Notes: generated from the sequence alone by a model not told the origin. A DNA stretch of 64,000 nt from Microlunatus antarcticus (GCF_014193425.1 NZ_JACHZG010000001.1:1922001-1986000); one strand, 5' to 3'; positions 31,973 through 40,973 are shown, numbered from the stretch's first letter. Made by a program: numbers and translations.

Positions 31973-32270
31973 GCTGACCTCCTCGGACCCGAGGAGCCGC
32001 CCGTTCCGGCAACCCCGTCCGGGTCGTACTTGCAGTGCGTCTGGTCACCGTACGACACGTCCCCGTCAGCAGCGGACTGCCGACCCTCCAGGGGCCAGAC
32101 CCGCCCCCGTCGCGACCCTGCGGTTCCGCAGACCCGGTATCTGCGATCGATGACACCGGCGCCGCGGACGAGAAGCGTGAGGGGCATGGCCCACCTTGCC
32201 GCCGACCGCTCCGAAGTACGCCCCGGCCCGACGTCTCTCGTACGGAGCTCGAGCGTGCCTGCCCGCGGCC
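31973..32270. other. 298-nt stretch without a supported gene
   Basis: I see no convincing protein. A minus-strand frame of 82 codons (31939-32187) runs over the VOC start but has no ribosome site and no recognisable family. The stretch probably holds the VOC promoter and remains of the degraded region that follows. Confidence 0.5.
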
Positions 32271-32818
32271 CGCTCGCTGGTGCGCCGTCACCCGCTGGGC
32301 GCCTTCTTCGTGCTGGCGTGCCTGTTCTCCTGGGGCCCTACGGCGCCTGGCTGCTCGGCTGGTCGTCCTTGAGCGGGCCGGCGGGCTTTGCCCCCTTCGT
32401 CGCGGCGGTCGTCGTACTCGCGCTCTCCGAGGGACGCTTGGGCTTGAAGGACCTGGCCGGGGCCGCGATCGTGCTCACCGTCGTGTGGCAGGCGGGTGAG
32501 AACAGCGTGGCGGCGCTCCGCGCTTAGACGTAGCTCTCGGTGCTGCTGGCCGTGATGCTCTTCCTCACCGGCCCCGACCTCGTCGTGATCATGGCCGTGA
32601 GCGCTGTCATCGCAAGCGTCTAGCGCTTCGCCCGGGAGAGCGTCCTCGTCGCGATGCTGCTGCACGCGACCAACAACAGCGTCAGCGGTGAGCTTGCGAG
32701 CCCGCTCTTCACTGGCGCCGACGCGGTGCACCTGCACCTGTCCATGGCCCTCGGCTGGGTCGTCATCGCGCTCGTGCCAGCGGGGCACCGGGCCCGGGAC
32801 CCGGTACGGGAGGAGTGA
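32271..32818 (+). pseudogene. Degraded CPBP-family intramembrane metalloprotease
   Basis: SLVRRHPLGAFFVLACLFSW followed, after a frameshift near 32336, by PYGAWLLGWSSLSGPAGFAPFVAAVVVLALSEGRLGLKDL is a normal CPBP (Abi/CAAX-type) N-terminus. In yet other frames, after in-frame stops at 32525 and 32622, comes SVLVAMLLHATNNSV..LHLSMALGWVVIAL, the family C-terminus. The catalytic EExxxR segment is gone. The gene is clearly dead. The last piece runs up to 9 nt before the LacI stop codon on the other strand. Confidence 0.75.
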
Positions 32819-32827
32819 CCAGAAGGG

Positions 32828-33865
32828 CTAGCCGGACCCGGCAACCGTGCAGCCGCAGGTCTGGCCGACGACCAGGTTGCCCCGCACCCGCAGATGGGTC
32901 TGCGGCGTCAGAGGATCCGCGACGAGCCGCAGCAGCTGGGTGCACCCGGTGGTGGCGAGGTAGACGACGTCCTGGCGCACGGTCGTCAGGGTCGGGATGG
33001 AGTAGGCGGCGGCACGTGTGCCGCCCATCGAGACGACGGCAACGTCTTCCGGGACGCGCACGCCGAGCTCGTGGCAGGCCCACAGGACACCAATGGCCTG
33101 GACGTCGGACGCGACGAAGAGGGCCGTGGGTCGCCGGCCGTGAAGCGTGGCCGGACGCCCGTGGTCGCTCAGGAGGAGTCTGGCGGCTTGGTCACCTCCC
33201 GCTTCGCTCTGGTCGGCGAAGGCGACGAGCTCGTCCCCCGCGTAGACGCCGCGCAGCCGTTGCTGGGCACGCCAGCCCGCCAACCGTCTCGCTTCCGAAC
33301 CAATCCGAGGGGGCCCGACGACGCAAGCGATCAGGTCGTGCCCGTGGTTCTGGAGGTGGTCCACGGCGGCTGCGGCGTCGAGATGGTCCTCGGGCTGGAC
33401 GGAGGAGCACCCGGCCCAGCTACCCGGGTCGTCGAAGACGAGGACCGGCTGCTCGACCTCCTGCAGCGTTGGTCCGACGAGCGTGGTGCCGCCCGAGATG
33501 ATCAACCCGTCCACACGCCGGTCGACGAAGGTCCGGAGCAGCTTCAGCTCGTCTGGCTGGTAGCCATGGGTGTTGGCCGCGAGCATCAGGTAGCCCTGGT
33601 CGTTCAGGTTCTGCTCGACGGCCTCCGCCAGTGCGCCGAAGAAGGGGTTGCCCCGGTTCGGGGTCAGGAACCCGACGGTCCGCGTGCTGCCGGCGCGAAG
33701 CGCGCTGGCGATGGCGTTCGGCCGGTAGCCCAGCTTCTGCACCGCGTCGAGGACCCGGGCGCGGGCCTGGGCCGAGGCCGGACGTGGTCCGTTGTTGAGG
33801 ACGTAGCTGACGACGGCGGGGGAGACACCAGCCTCCCGTGCGACGTCCGACCGGGTCACGACCAC
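32828..33865 (-). CDS. LacI family transcriptional regulator of the ribonucleoside operon
   Basis: A 345-residue repressor. The N-terminal helix-turn-helix TRSDVAREAGVSPAVVSYVL, hinge-helix region RPNAIASALRAGSTRTVGFL and a periplasmic-binding-protein-like sensor domain (LMLAANTHG, DGLIISGGTT, VASDVQAIGVL) are complete. Last gene of the operon, 13 nt after the ribokinase stop. It probably senses a nucleoside or ribose and represses from the palindrome at 39099-39129. A GTG at 33859 is an alternative start. Confidence 0.92.
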   Translation of the reverse strand: MVVTRSDVAREAGVSPAVVSYVLNNGPRPASAQARARVLDAVQKLGYRPNAIASALRAGSTRTVGFLTPNRGNPFFGALAEAVEQNLNDQGYLMLAANTHGYQPDELKLLRTFVDRRVDGLIISGGTTLVGPTLQEVEQPVLVFDDPGSWAGCSSVQPEDHLDAAAAVDHLQNHGHDLIACVVGPPRIGSEARRLAGWRAQQRLRGVYAGDELVAFADQSEAGGDQAARLLLSDHGRPATLHGRRPTALFVASDVQAIGVLWACHELGVRVPEDVAVVSMGGTRAAAYSIPTLTTVRQDVVYLATTGCTQLLRLVADPLTPQTHLRVRGNLVVGQTCGCTVAGSG

Positions 33866-33878
33866 GGACGACCGTACG

Positions 33879-34895
33879 TCACCCCGGAGCGCCGCAGGGA
33901 TGAAGGACGCGCGTCGGTCGATCCACCGGACCGCGCTCGAGCCCGAGGTCCTCGCGGCCGGCGTACGACGACTGGGCTCCGGGACTGGTGATGGCGAACG
34001 TGCCAGCTCGGACGCCCACGGTCACGGCCTCTTCGAGCGTGGCACCCCGGGCGAGCTCGACCGCGACCGCGCCGACGAAGGCGTCGCCGGCCCCCGTGGT
34101 GTCGACGGTGTTCACGCCCTTCTCGGCCGGTGCGTGCCCGGACGACCACGCGTCTGCCCAGCACGCTCCCTCAGCCCCGACGGTGACGACGACCGACCGG
34201 GCGCGGCCGCGCAGCTCGTCGACGGCGCGCGCTGCCTGTGCCGCACCTCCCACCGGACGGCCCAAGAGGCCGCTCGCCTCCGCCTCGTTGAGCACCAACG
34301 GGTCGCAGGCCGCCAACAGGTCGTCTGCGACCGGCTGGAACGGGGCGAGGTTGAAGATCACGCGAGCACCCGAGGCCTCAGCGGCGCGGATGGCGGCGGT
34401 GAAGATCTCCGGCAGGACCTCGGCCTGAGCGATCATCGTCGCTGCTCCGGTCTCGTCTGCGACGCGACCGATGGTGCGGCGGACCCGGTCGGTCGTCAGG
34501 GCGAAGTTGGTGCCGGGAACCACGGTGATGGAGTTCTCGCCCGAGTCGTCGACCGACACCAGGCCGAGGCCGGTCCGACCGCGACTGATGATCTCCACGT
34601 CGGCAGTGTCCACGCCCTCCGAGCGCAGCTGCCGGATGAGCAGGGCGCCGTCGTCGTCGTCGCCCACCGAGGCCACGAGCGTCACGTCGCCGCCAAGCCT
34701 CGCTGCCGCCACCGCCTGGTTCGCGCCCTTGCCCCCGGGCTGCTTGAGCAAACTCGTGGCGAGCACGGTCTCACCCGGGCCGGGCGGGGCCGGCACTCGG
34801 ACGATGTAGTCCTGGTTCGCCGACCCGACGACGATGACCTTCGCGGGGCGTGGCGAAGGCGCGGGACCGACGACGCCGGCTTCAGCGACGGTCAC
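33879..34895 (-). CDS. rbsK: Ribokinase (PfkB family)
   Basis: A 338-residue PfkB-family kinase. VGSANQDYIVRV, the di-Gly motif PGGKGANQAVAAARLGGDV, the anion-hole/catalytic-base motif NTVDTTGAGDAFVGA, and SITVVPGTN match ribokinase, which makes ribose 5-phosphate. The C-terminal GAQSSYAGREDLG is normal. GTG 34895 overlaps the permease stop codon (GTGA). In this operon it phosphorylates the ribose released by the nucleoside hydrolase, feeding the pentose phosphate pathway. Confidence 0.92.
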   Translation of the reverse strand: MTVAEAGVVGPAPSPRPAKVIVVGSANQDYIVRVPAPPGPGETVLATSLLKQPGGKGANQAVAAARLGGDVTLVASVGDDDDGALLIRQLRSEGVDTADVEIISRGRTGLGLVSVDDSGENSITVVPGTNFALTTDRVRRTIGRVADETGAATMIAQAEVLPEIFTAAIRAAEASGARVIFNLAPFQPVADDLLAACDPLVLNEAEASGLLGRPVGGAAQAARAVDELRGRARSVVVTVGAEGACWADAWSSGHAPAEKGVNTVDTTGAGDAFVGAVAVELARGATLEEAVTVGVRAGTFAITSPGAQSSYAGREDLGLERGPVDRPTRVLHPCGAPG

Positions 34896-35791
34896 TTCTC
34901 CCCGCTGGTCAACGACAGCCGACCGAAGAACCTCTGCAGCACGAGCATGCTGATCGCCGGGACCAGCGCCAGCAGCACGGTGCCCGCGAAGTTCTGCCCG
35001 TAGTCGGCGGAGCGTTCGCCGAAGGTGCTGGCCAGGGCGACCGGGGCCAGCTGCAGGCGCGTGTTGCTGATCACCAGCAGCGGCCAGAGGTAGGCGGTCC
35101 ACTGCCCGAGGAAGATCAGCACCGCCGAGTTGGTCAGCGCGGGCCCGCTGATGCGCAGGTAGAGCCCGAAGAGGATCCGTGGCTCCGACGCCCCGTCCAG
35201 CATCGCGGCCTCGCGGTACGAGGCCGGGATGCCGAGGAAGTACTGGCGCAGGTTGAACACCGCGAGCCCGTTGCCGATGCCCGGCAGGATGAGCCCGATG
35301 AGCGTGTTCCCGAGCCCCCACGTGATGAACTGCTGCGACAGCGGGATCGCGATGGCTTCGAAGGGGACCATGAAGCTGATGACGACCAGGGCGAACACGA
35401 TGTTGCGGCCCGGAAAACGGTAGACGGCGAGCGTGTATGCCGCCATCGCCGAGACGAGGAGACCGATCAGCACCGAGGCGATGCAGACGAACGCCGAGTT
35501 GAGCAACGCGCGGGAGAAACCCGAGTCGAGCAGGAGGCGGCTGTAGTTGTCGAGCGTCACCTCCGTGGGCACGAACAGCTGCCAGGTCAGCGGCGACATG
35601 CTCGACAAGATGTCCTCGGTCGGACGGAACGAGCCGACGAGGATCCACAGGGCGGGCAGGATGAAGGCGACCGCCACCAGGACGGCGACGGCGGTGAGCA
35701 CGGCTGTCACCATGGGCCGCGAGCCGACCTGGCGACGCGAGCCGCCGGCGGCCGGGGCGGCGACCGCGACGTCCGGCTGGACGGTGGTCAC
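34892..35791 (-). CDS. ABC transporter permease (MalG-like), nucleoside/sugar importer
   Basis: A 299-residue integral membrane protein with six predicted helices. The EAA loop that contacts the ATPase is YREAAMLDGASEPRILFGLYLR. It pairs with the following-upstream permease (4-nt overlap at 35788-35791) and the substrate-binding protein. No ATPase gene lies in the operon, so the importer must use a shared MsiK-type ATPase elsewhere, common in actinobacteria. Confidence 0.92.
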   Translation of the reverse strand: MTTVQPDVAVAAPAAGGSRRQVGSRPMVTAVLTAVAVLVAVAFILPALWILVGSFRPTEDILSSMSPLTWQLFVPTEVTLDNYSRLLLDSGFSRALLNSAFVCIASVLIGLLVSAMAAYTLAVYRFPGRNIVFALVVISFMVPFEAIAIPLSQQFITWGLGNTLIGLILPGIGNGLAVFNLRQYFLGIPASYREAAMLDGASEPRILFGLYLRISGPALTNSAVLIFLGQWTAYLWPLLVISNTRLQLAPVALASTFGERSADYGQNFAGTVLLALVPAISMLVLQRFFGRLSLTSGEK

Positions 35792-36717
35792 GAGGACTCA
35801 CCCTCCTCACGCAGCAGCCGGAACTGCAGCAGCACGAAGAACAGCATGATCGCCGTGAGCAGGACGACCTGCGCGGCGCCGAGGTTACGGCTGCCGTACG
35901 CGAACGACGTCCGGTAGGCCTCGAACATCAGCAGGGTGGTGCTGCTCTGCGGCCCGCCGCCGGTGAGCAGCTGGACCGGGACGAAGAGCACGAAGTTCGC
36001 GACTGTGTCGGCGACCAGGACGAAGAGCAGCGGCCGACGCAGCATCGGGATCGTGATGCTGAGGAAGGTACGGACCGGGCCCGCTCGGTCGATCTTCGCG
36101 GCGTCATAGAGCTCCTCGGGGATGGCCTGCAGCCCTGACACCAGGAAGAGCATCCAGTAGCCGATGCCGATCCACGAAGCGATCACCATGATGGAGGCGA
36201 GCGCCTGGCCCGGCGAGGTGAAGAACGGCTGCGGATCGCCCCCGAGCGCGCTGATGATCGCGTTGACCGGGCCCTCGGGGTTGAGCGCAGCGCCCCAGGC
36301 GATGCAAGACCCGACGATCGGGATGGTGACCGGGACGAACATGAGCGTCCGCCACAGCCCGACCAGCGGGATCCGCTGGACGAGCAGCACCGCGACGAGC
36401 AGCGCGACGAGGATCTGCGCCGGGTTGATGATCAGGTTGAAGACGATCGTCCGGACGATGGTCGCGTTGAAGCCGGGGTCGGCGAACAGGGAGCGGTAGT
36501 TGGCCAGGCCGGCGTACGTGGCGGGGATGATCCCGCCGGGGAAGGCCTTGTACAGGCTCGAGGTGATCGCGCCCACCGCGGGCACGATGCGCAGGACGAC
36601 CAGTGACACCAGGACCGGCGCCAGGAAGACCGCGCCCCAGAAGAGCTCCTGCCGACGCCCGGCCCGCCGCCGCCGCAGCGGCGCGGGCCGGTCCGCCGTC
36701 GTCCTCGCAACGCTCAC
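35788..36717 (-). CDS. ABC transporter permease (MalF/UgpA-like), nucleoside/sugar importer
   Basis: A 309-residue permease with six helices. The EAA-type loop is PEELYDAAKIDRAGPVRTFLSI. GTG start overlaps the binding-protein stop codon (GTGA), and its own stop overlaps the next permease's start. With that permease it forms the membrane channel of a carbohydrate-type importer. Confidence 0.92.
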   Translation of the reverse strand: MSVARTTADRPAPLRRRRAGRRQELFWGAVFLAPVLVSLVVLRIVPAVGAITSSLYKAFPGGIIPATYAGLANYRSLFADPGFNATIVRTIVFNLIINPAQILVALLVAVLLVQRIPLVGLWRTLMFVPVTIPIVGSCIAWGAALNPEGPVNAIISALGGDPQPFFTSPGQALASIMVIASWIGIGYWMLFLVSGLQAIPEELYDAAKIDRAGPVRTFLSITIPMLRRPLLFVLVADTVANFVLFVPVQLLTGGGPQSSTTLLMFEAYRTSFAYGSRNLGAAQVVLLTAIMLFFVLLQFRLLREEGESS

Positions 36718-38063
36718 TGGTACTTCTGCCAGGCCGTCTTGAGCTGCGCCGTGCTCGCGTCGATCGCGCTCTTCGGGTCAGCGCCGTTCCGGACGTCCGC
36801 GAACATCTGGTTCATGATCGTCTCGAACTCGATGTAGCCGATCGTGGAGATCCGGTTGACCGCCGTGCTGCTGGTCTCGAAGTCGATGATCGTGGCGGCG
36901 TCCTTGCCCTGCGGCGAGCTGAAGACGTCCTTGGCGAAGTAGACCTGCTTGCCCTCGGTGCTGGCCGCGAGCTCGGGAGCCGGGAGGTACTTGATGTACC
37001 CGCCGCCGCCGTCGTCGACCGCCATCCACTTGATGAAGATCGCGGCGGCCTCCTTCTGCTTGCTGAAGGGGTTCATCGCCAACGACCAGGACCCGGTCGG
37101 GGTGGCGGGCTTGCCGCCCTCGAACACCGGCTGCGGTGCGACACCCCAGTCGACCTTGGACTCCTTCAGCTGCGGCAGGAGCCAGGGGCCCTCGACCATG
37201 TAGGCGGCCCGCCCGCCGAGGAAGGCCGGGTCGGTCTGCTCGGAGGTGACCCCCTTGGGCGCGACGCCGTCCGCGAACAGGCTGCCGTACCAGGTGAGCG
37301 CCTTGACCCAGGCGTCCGAGGAGAAGTCGGGCGTCAGGTTGCCGTCGCCGGAGGCGCCCGGCGACCCGCCGAGCTGCACGGGCAGCGGCTCGAGCTGGTA
37401 GTAGCGGTCGAACTGCCCGAAGAGGAAGCCGTACTGGGCGCCGGCGTCCTTGGCCTTCTTCGCGTCGGTGGTCAACTGCTCCCAGGTCATCCGTTGGTCG
37501 ACCGACGCCGACGGCTCGGGCAGACCGGCCTTCTTGAGCAGGTCCTTGTTGTAGTAGAGCAGCTGGGTGGAGTTCGCGATCGGCAGCGCCCAGAGCTTGT
37601 CCTGGTAGACGCCGGCGTCGTACGCGGTCGGGGCGAAGGTGTCCTTGTACTGCGAGAAGGCGCTCGTCAGGTCCTCGGCCTCACCCCGGGCGGCCAGCGC
37701 AGAGATACGTGGCTGGTCGGCCCAGTAGACGTCCGGGCTGCCGTCCTTGTTCGCGACACGGGCGTCGATCGTGCTGGCGAGCGAGTCGAAGGGGATGGTC
37801 TCGAAGTTGACCTTGATGGTCGGGTGGGCCTTCTGGAAGGCGTCGATCACGTCCTGCATCTTGTCGTTCTTGAGGCTCAGGTGGCTGAGCACGTTGATCG
37901 TCGCGGTCGGGTCGCTGACGGGCACCGTCCAACCGCCGGCTGAGGGTGCCGACGACGACGCGTCGGACCCCCCGCAGGCGGTGGCCAGGAGAGCGGTCGT
38001 GCCGAGGGCGGCGACGGCGCCGAGCATGCGCCGTCTCGTGAGGGGGTGATTCGGGTGCGTCAC
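36714..38063 (-). CDS. ABC transporter substrate-binding lipoprotein
   Basis: A 449-residue extracellular binding protein. Signal: TRRRMLGAVAALG with a twin-arginine-like start and a lipobox LLATAC (Cys near residue 30). The fold is that of family 1 sugar-binding proteins (LSHLSLKNDKMQDVIDAFQKAHPTIKVNFETIPF). A ribosome site (GAAGGG) precedes the GTG. By context the ligand is a ribonucleoside or ribose, but this is inferred from the neighbouring nucleoside hydrolase and ribokinase. Confidence 0.92.
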   Translation of the reverse strand: MTHPNHPLTRRRMLGAVAALGTTALLATACGGSDASSSAPSAGGWTVPVSDPTATINVLSHLSLKNDKMQDVIDAFQKAHPTIKVNFETIPFDSLASTIDARVANKDGSPDVYWADQPRISALAARGEAEDLTSAFSQYKDTFAPTAYDAGVYQDKLWALPIANSTQLLYYNKDLLKKAGLPEPSASVDQRMTWEQLTTDAKKAKDAGAQYGFLFGQFDRYYQLEPLPVQLGGSPGASGDGNLTPDFSSDAWVKALTWYGSLFADGVAPKGVTSEQTDPAFLGGRAAYMVEGPWLLPQLKESKVDWGVAPQPVFEGGKPATPTGSWSLAMNPFSKQKEAAAIFIKWMAVDDGGGGYIKYLPAPELAASTEGKQVYFAKDVFSSPQGKDAATIIDFETSSTAVNRISTIGYIEFETIMNQMFADVRNGADPKSAIDASTAQLKTAWQKYQ

Positions 38064-38131
38064 GGCGGGGTTCCCTTCGTTGGGTTCGTTCGTGGACGAG
38101 CGGAGAGGGTCGTACGGGTGGCCGGAGCCGG

Positions 38132-39079
38132 TCAGAGACCGCCGACGAGGGTGAGGAAGTGCTCGGTGAAGGCCGCGGCCTCGACGGACCGAGCCACCCG
38201 GCAGTTGGCGGGCGGGGCTTCGTCGGTGCGCAGCAGGTCGGTGATCATGACCCCGCGGGCCTGGCCGTCGCCCGTGACGATCGAGACGTGCGCGTCGACG
38301 AAGGTGACGAGCTCGGGATGCGTGACGACCGCGACCGCGAGCGGGTCGTGCATGGCGCAGGAGTCGCCGCCGTCGGGTTCGAACCGGCTGATGTGCTCGA
38401 TCCAGCCGAGGGTCGACTCACCGGCGAAGGGCGCGAACGGGGTGTCGGCGGCGCGCATCCGCTCGGCGTCCGCCGTGGTGAGGCGCACCTGGAGCGTGAC
38501 GTCCAGACCGACCCAGCGCAGCGTTGCGCCGGACCGCAGCACGGCCGCCGCCGCCTCCGGGTCGACCCAGACGTTGAACTCCCCGGGCATCTTGCGGTCC
38601 GGCATGGTGCCGAAGAAGACGCCGCCCATGATCACGATCTCGGCCACGTTCTCGGCGAGCCGTGGCTCCAGCAGGATCGCGGCCGCGACATTGGTCAGCG
38701 GCCCGATCGCCACGATGGTGATCTCGCCGGGGTTGGCCATCACGTGCCGGACGATCTCGACCGCCGCGTACCCCTCGGAGGCCGGGCGGGCGCCCGCGCT
38801 GAGAGCGAGGACCTCGTCGGACGGGGTCCGCCTCACCTCGGGGTGGGTGAAGGCCGCCGCGGCGCCCTTGACGATCGGGATGTCGCCGAGGTCGAGCCGG
38901 CGCGCCAGCTCACCCGTGAGGATCGTTGCGCTCTCGACATCGGTGTTGCCGTTGACCGTCGTGATCAGGTCGATCTGGATGTCCGGATCCGCGTGGGCCA
39001 GCGCGAGAGCGAAGCCGTCGTCGATGTCGGACCCGGGGGCGCCCATGGCGAGATCGGTGTCCAGGATGATGCGCTTCAC
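38132..39079 (-). CDS. Ribonucleoside hydrolase
   Basis: A 315-residue nucleoside hydrolase. The Ca2+-binding cluster at the N-terminus is DTDLAMGAPGSDIDDGFALALAHAD, an insertion-carrying form of the usual DTDxGxDDA motif; MHDPLAVAVV (Asp ligand) and FNVWVDPEAAAAVL are also normal. It splits N-ribosyl purines and pyrimidines into base and ribose. The open frame begins further upstream, but GTG 39079 has a good ribosome site (GAGGGAG) and starts at KRIILDTD. First gene of the six-gene operon. Confidence 0.92.
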   Translation of the reverse strand: MKRIILDTDLAMGAPGSDIDDGFALALAHADPDIQIDLITTVNGNTDVESATILTGELARRLDLGDIPIVKGAAAAFTHPEVRRTPSDEVLALSAGARPASEGYAAVEIVRHVMANPGEITIVAIGPLTNVAAAILLEPRLAENVAEIVIMGGVFFGTMPDRKMPGEFNVWVDPEAAAAVLRSGATLRWVGLDVTLQVRLTTADAERMRAADTPFAPFAGESTLGWIEHISRFEPDGGDSCAMHDPLAVAVVTHPELVTFVDAHVSIVTGDGQARGVMITDLLRTDEAPPANCRVARSVEAAAFTEHFLTLVGGL

Positions 39080-39098
39080 TATGTGAACTCCCTCGTTC

Positions 39099-39129
39099 AA
39101 CTCGTGTTGCGCGAGAGTAAACACGAGTT
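39099..39129. promoter_or_regulatory. Palindrome over the nucleoside operon promoter (candidate LacI operator)
   Basis: AACTCGTGTT (39099-39108) and AACACGAGTT (39120-39129) are perfect 10-bp complements, centred 21 bp apart (two helical turns). Together they overlap the candidate -10 region. The LacI-family repressor encoded at the end of the operon is the obvious ligand. Confidence 0.7.
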
Positions 39130-39145
39130 GCGGCCGGGGCCGCAA
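39116..39145 (-). promoter_or_regulatory. Candidate promoter of the nucleoside operon
   Basis: On the minus strand, TTGCGG (39140-39145), an 18-bp spacer and TTTACT (39116-39121) fit a housekeeping promoter. The -10 box lies between the two operator arms, which would explain repression. Confidence 0.5.
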
Positions 39146-39207
39146 GGGGGGTACCAAGACCGTGTCGCGCTCGTGATCTTGTTTGCTGCAGACGATCGAG
39201 CTTGAGC

Positions 39208-39291
39208 ATCAGCGCGAAACGCTGACTCCCGGCACCTCGCTGCAACAGCAGGACGCCGGGAGTCAGCGCTTTCTTGCTCCGAAGCGCTGAT
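39208..39291 (-). terminator. Composite hairpin downstream of the DHA2 transporter gene
   Basis: Inner arms CGCTGACTCCCGGC (39220-39233) and GCCGGGAGTCAGCG (39255-39268) are perfect 14-bp complements, loop 21 nt. Two further stems compete with it: TCAGCG/CGCTGA (39209-39225, loop CGAAA) and TCAGCGCTT/AAGCGCTGA (39263-39290, loop 10 nt). Outermost ATCAGCGC/GCGCTGAT enclose everything. It starts 27 nt after the transporter stop codon. The likely role is transcription termination. Confidence 0.6.
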
Positions 39292-39318
39292 CCGGAGGAG
39301 TAGGGGGCCGGCCGACCG

Positions 39319-40821
39319 TCAGTGAGCGGCGACCGGGACGGGCTCGGCGTGCGCGTCCGTGCGGGCGACGCGGGTGCTCTTGCGGTGGATGATCAGCCCG
39401 CCCGCGAGGGCGACGGCGAAGAGCACGGCGCTGGAGATGGTGAAGGCGACGTGGTAACCGTGCAGGACGGCGTACGCCTGGACGTCCTGGATCCCCGGGT
39501 TGGCGGCGGCGTAGCGGCGCACCGAGCCGGCGTAGATCGTGCTCAGCAGCGCGGTGCCGATGGAGCCGCCGATCTGCTGCATGGTGTTGACGGTCGCCGA
39601 GGCCACGCCCGCGTCCTCCCGCTGGACGCCGGAGGTGCCGGTGGAGATCGCCGAGGAGAAGATCAGGCCCATCCCGAGGCCGATCACGACGAGCCCGGGC
39701 AGCACGACGGTGACGTACGAGCTGTCGAGCTCGGTCCGGGTCAGCAGCAGCAGGCCGATCGAGGCCAACATGCCACCGATGAAGATCAGCAGCTTGGGTC
39801 CGACCCGGGGCAGCAGGGGGCCGCCGATGACGTTCGAGCTGAAGATGATCGACAGCGGCATGGCGACGAAGGCGAGGCCCGTCTTCAGCGCGCTGTAGCC
39901 GAGGCTCAGCTCGAGGTAGTAGGTCAGGAACAGGAAGATCCCGAACATCCCGATCGCCGCGAGGCCGAGGGCCAGCATGGCGCCGCCGCGGTCCCGGTCG
40001 AGGATGATGCGCAGCGGCAGCAGCGGGTGCGCGACCCGCTGCTGGATCAGCACGAAGGCCACGATCAGCGCGGCGCCGACGGCGAGGCTCGCGACCGTGA
40101 CGGGAGCCCCCCAGCCGTTCACCTCGGCGTTCGAGAAGCCGTAGACGACGCCGACGAGGCCGAGGGTGATCGTGAGGATGCCGGGCACGTCGAACGTGGG
40201 ACGCCCGCTGGGCTGCGACTTCGGGAGCAGGACCGCCGCGCCGATGATCGCGACGACGGCGAAGAAGACGTTCACGTAGAGGCACCAGCGCCAGGAGGTG
40301 AACTCGGTCAGCACGCCTCCGAGCAGCAGACCGACGGCCGCACCGGACCCGGCCACCGCACCGAAGACGCCGAACGCCCGGCCCCGCTCGCGCGGGTCGG
40401 TGAACGTCGTCGTGAGCAGCGACAGAGCCGCCGGCGCGAGCAGGGCCCCGAAGGCCCCCTGCAGCGCCCGCGCGCCGACGAGCGTGCCGAACGTGGGGGC
40501 GAGCCCGCCCAGGACCGACGCCAGCGCGAAGCCGGCGAGGCCGATGATGAAGATCTTCTTGCGGCCGAACAGGTCGCCGATCCGGCCACCCAGGAGCAGG
40601 AGCCCGCCGAAGGCGAGCGAGTAGGCCGTGATGATCCACTGGCGGCTGTCGTCGGTGAAGCCGAGGTCGCGCTGCGCGCTCGGCAGCGCGATGTTCACGA
40701 TGGTCGCGTCGAGCACGACCATGAGCTGGGCGATGGCGATGACGCCGAGGGCCAGCCAGCGGTGGTTGCCGCGCTGCCCCTTCTCGGAGGATGCGCGCGA
40801 CGGCGCGATGGTCTGGACCAT
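39319..40821 (-). CDS. MFS transporter, DHA2 (14-helix) drug-efflux type
   Basis: A 500-residue exporter of the EmrB/QacA group. Motif A is GGRIGDLFGRKKIFIIGL. Motif D1 LDATIVNIALPSAQRDLGF is near helix 1, and motif C is in the GAVAGSGAAVGLLLGGVLTEFTSWRW segment. ATG 40821 (ribosome site GGAGAG) is preferred over the longer open frame. Likely pumps toxic cations or antibiotics. No local regulator gene is next to it; the excalibur gene is divergent. Confidence 0.93.
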   Translation of the reverse strand: MVQTIAPSRASSEKGQRGNHRWLALGVIAIAQLMVVLDATIVNIALPSAQRDLGFTDDSRQWIITAYSLAFGGLLLLGGRIGDLFGRKKIFIIGLAGFALASVLGGLAPTFGTLVGARALQGAFGALLAPAALSLLTTTFTDPRERGRAFGVFGAVAGSGAAVGLLLGGVLTEFTSWRWCLYVNVFFAVVAIIGAAVLLPKSQPSGRPTFDVPGILTITLGLVGVVYGFSNAEVNGWGAPVTVASLAVGAALIVAFVLIQQRVAHPLLPLRIILDRDRGGAMLALGLAAIGMFGIFLFLTYYLELSLGYSALKTGLAFVAMPLSIIFSSNVIGGPLLPRVGPKLLIFIGGMLASIGLLLLTRTELDSSYVTVVLPGLVVIGLGMGLIFSSAISTGTSGVQREDAGVASATVNTMQQIGGSIGTALLSTIYAGSVRRYAAANPGIQDVQAYAVLHGYHVAFTISSAVLFAVALAGGLIIHRKSTRVARTDAHAEPVPVAAH

Positions 40822-40973
40822 GGGTGGGCTCTCCAGCAGTAGAGGGGAGCGCACGACCGCGGGCGCCGTACGTCTCCAACCGGGTCCGGCCCGGTTCCAT
40901 TCCGCCGGTTCGCCCTCGTGCAGCACCGCTCGCGGCTTAGGATCTGCCGATCCCGAGCCAAAGGTTTCTCAGA

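Noticed and set aside
31939-32187. 82-codon minus-strand frame before the VOC gene
   Set aside because: No ribosome site, no family resemblance, overlaps the VOC start in another frame.
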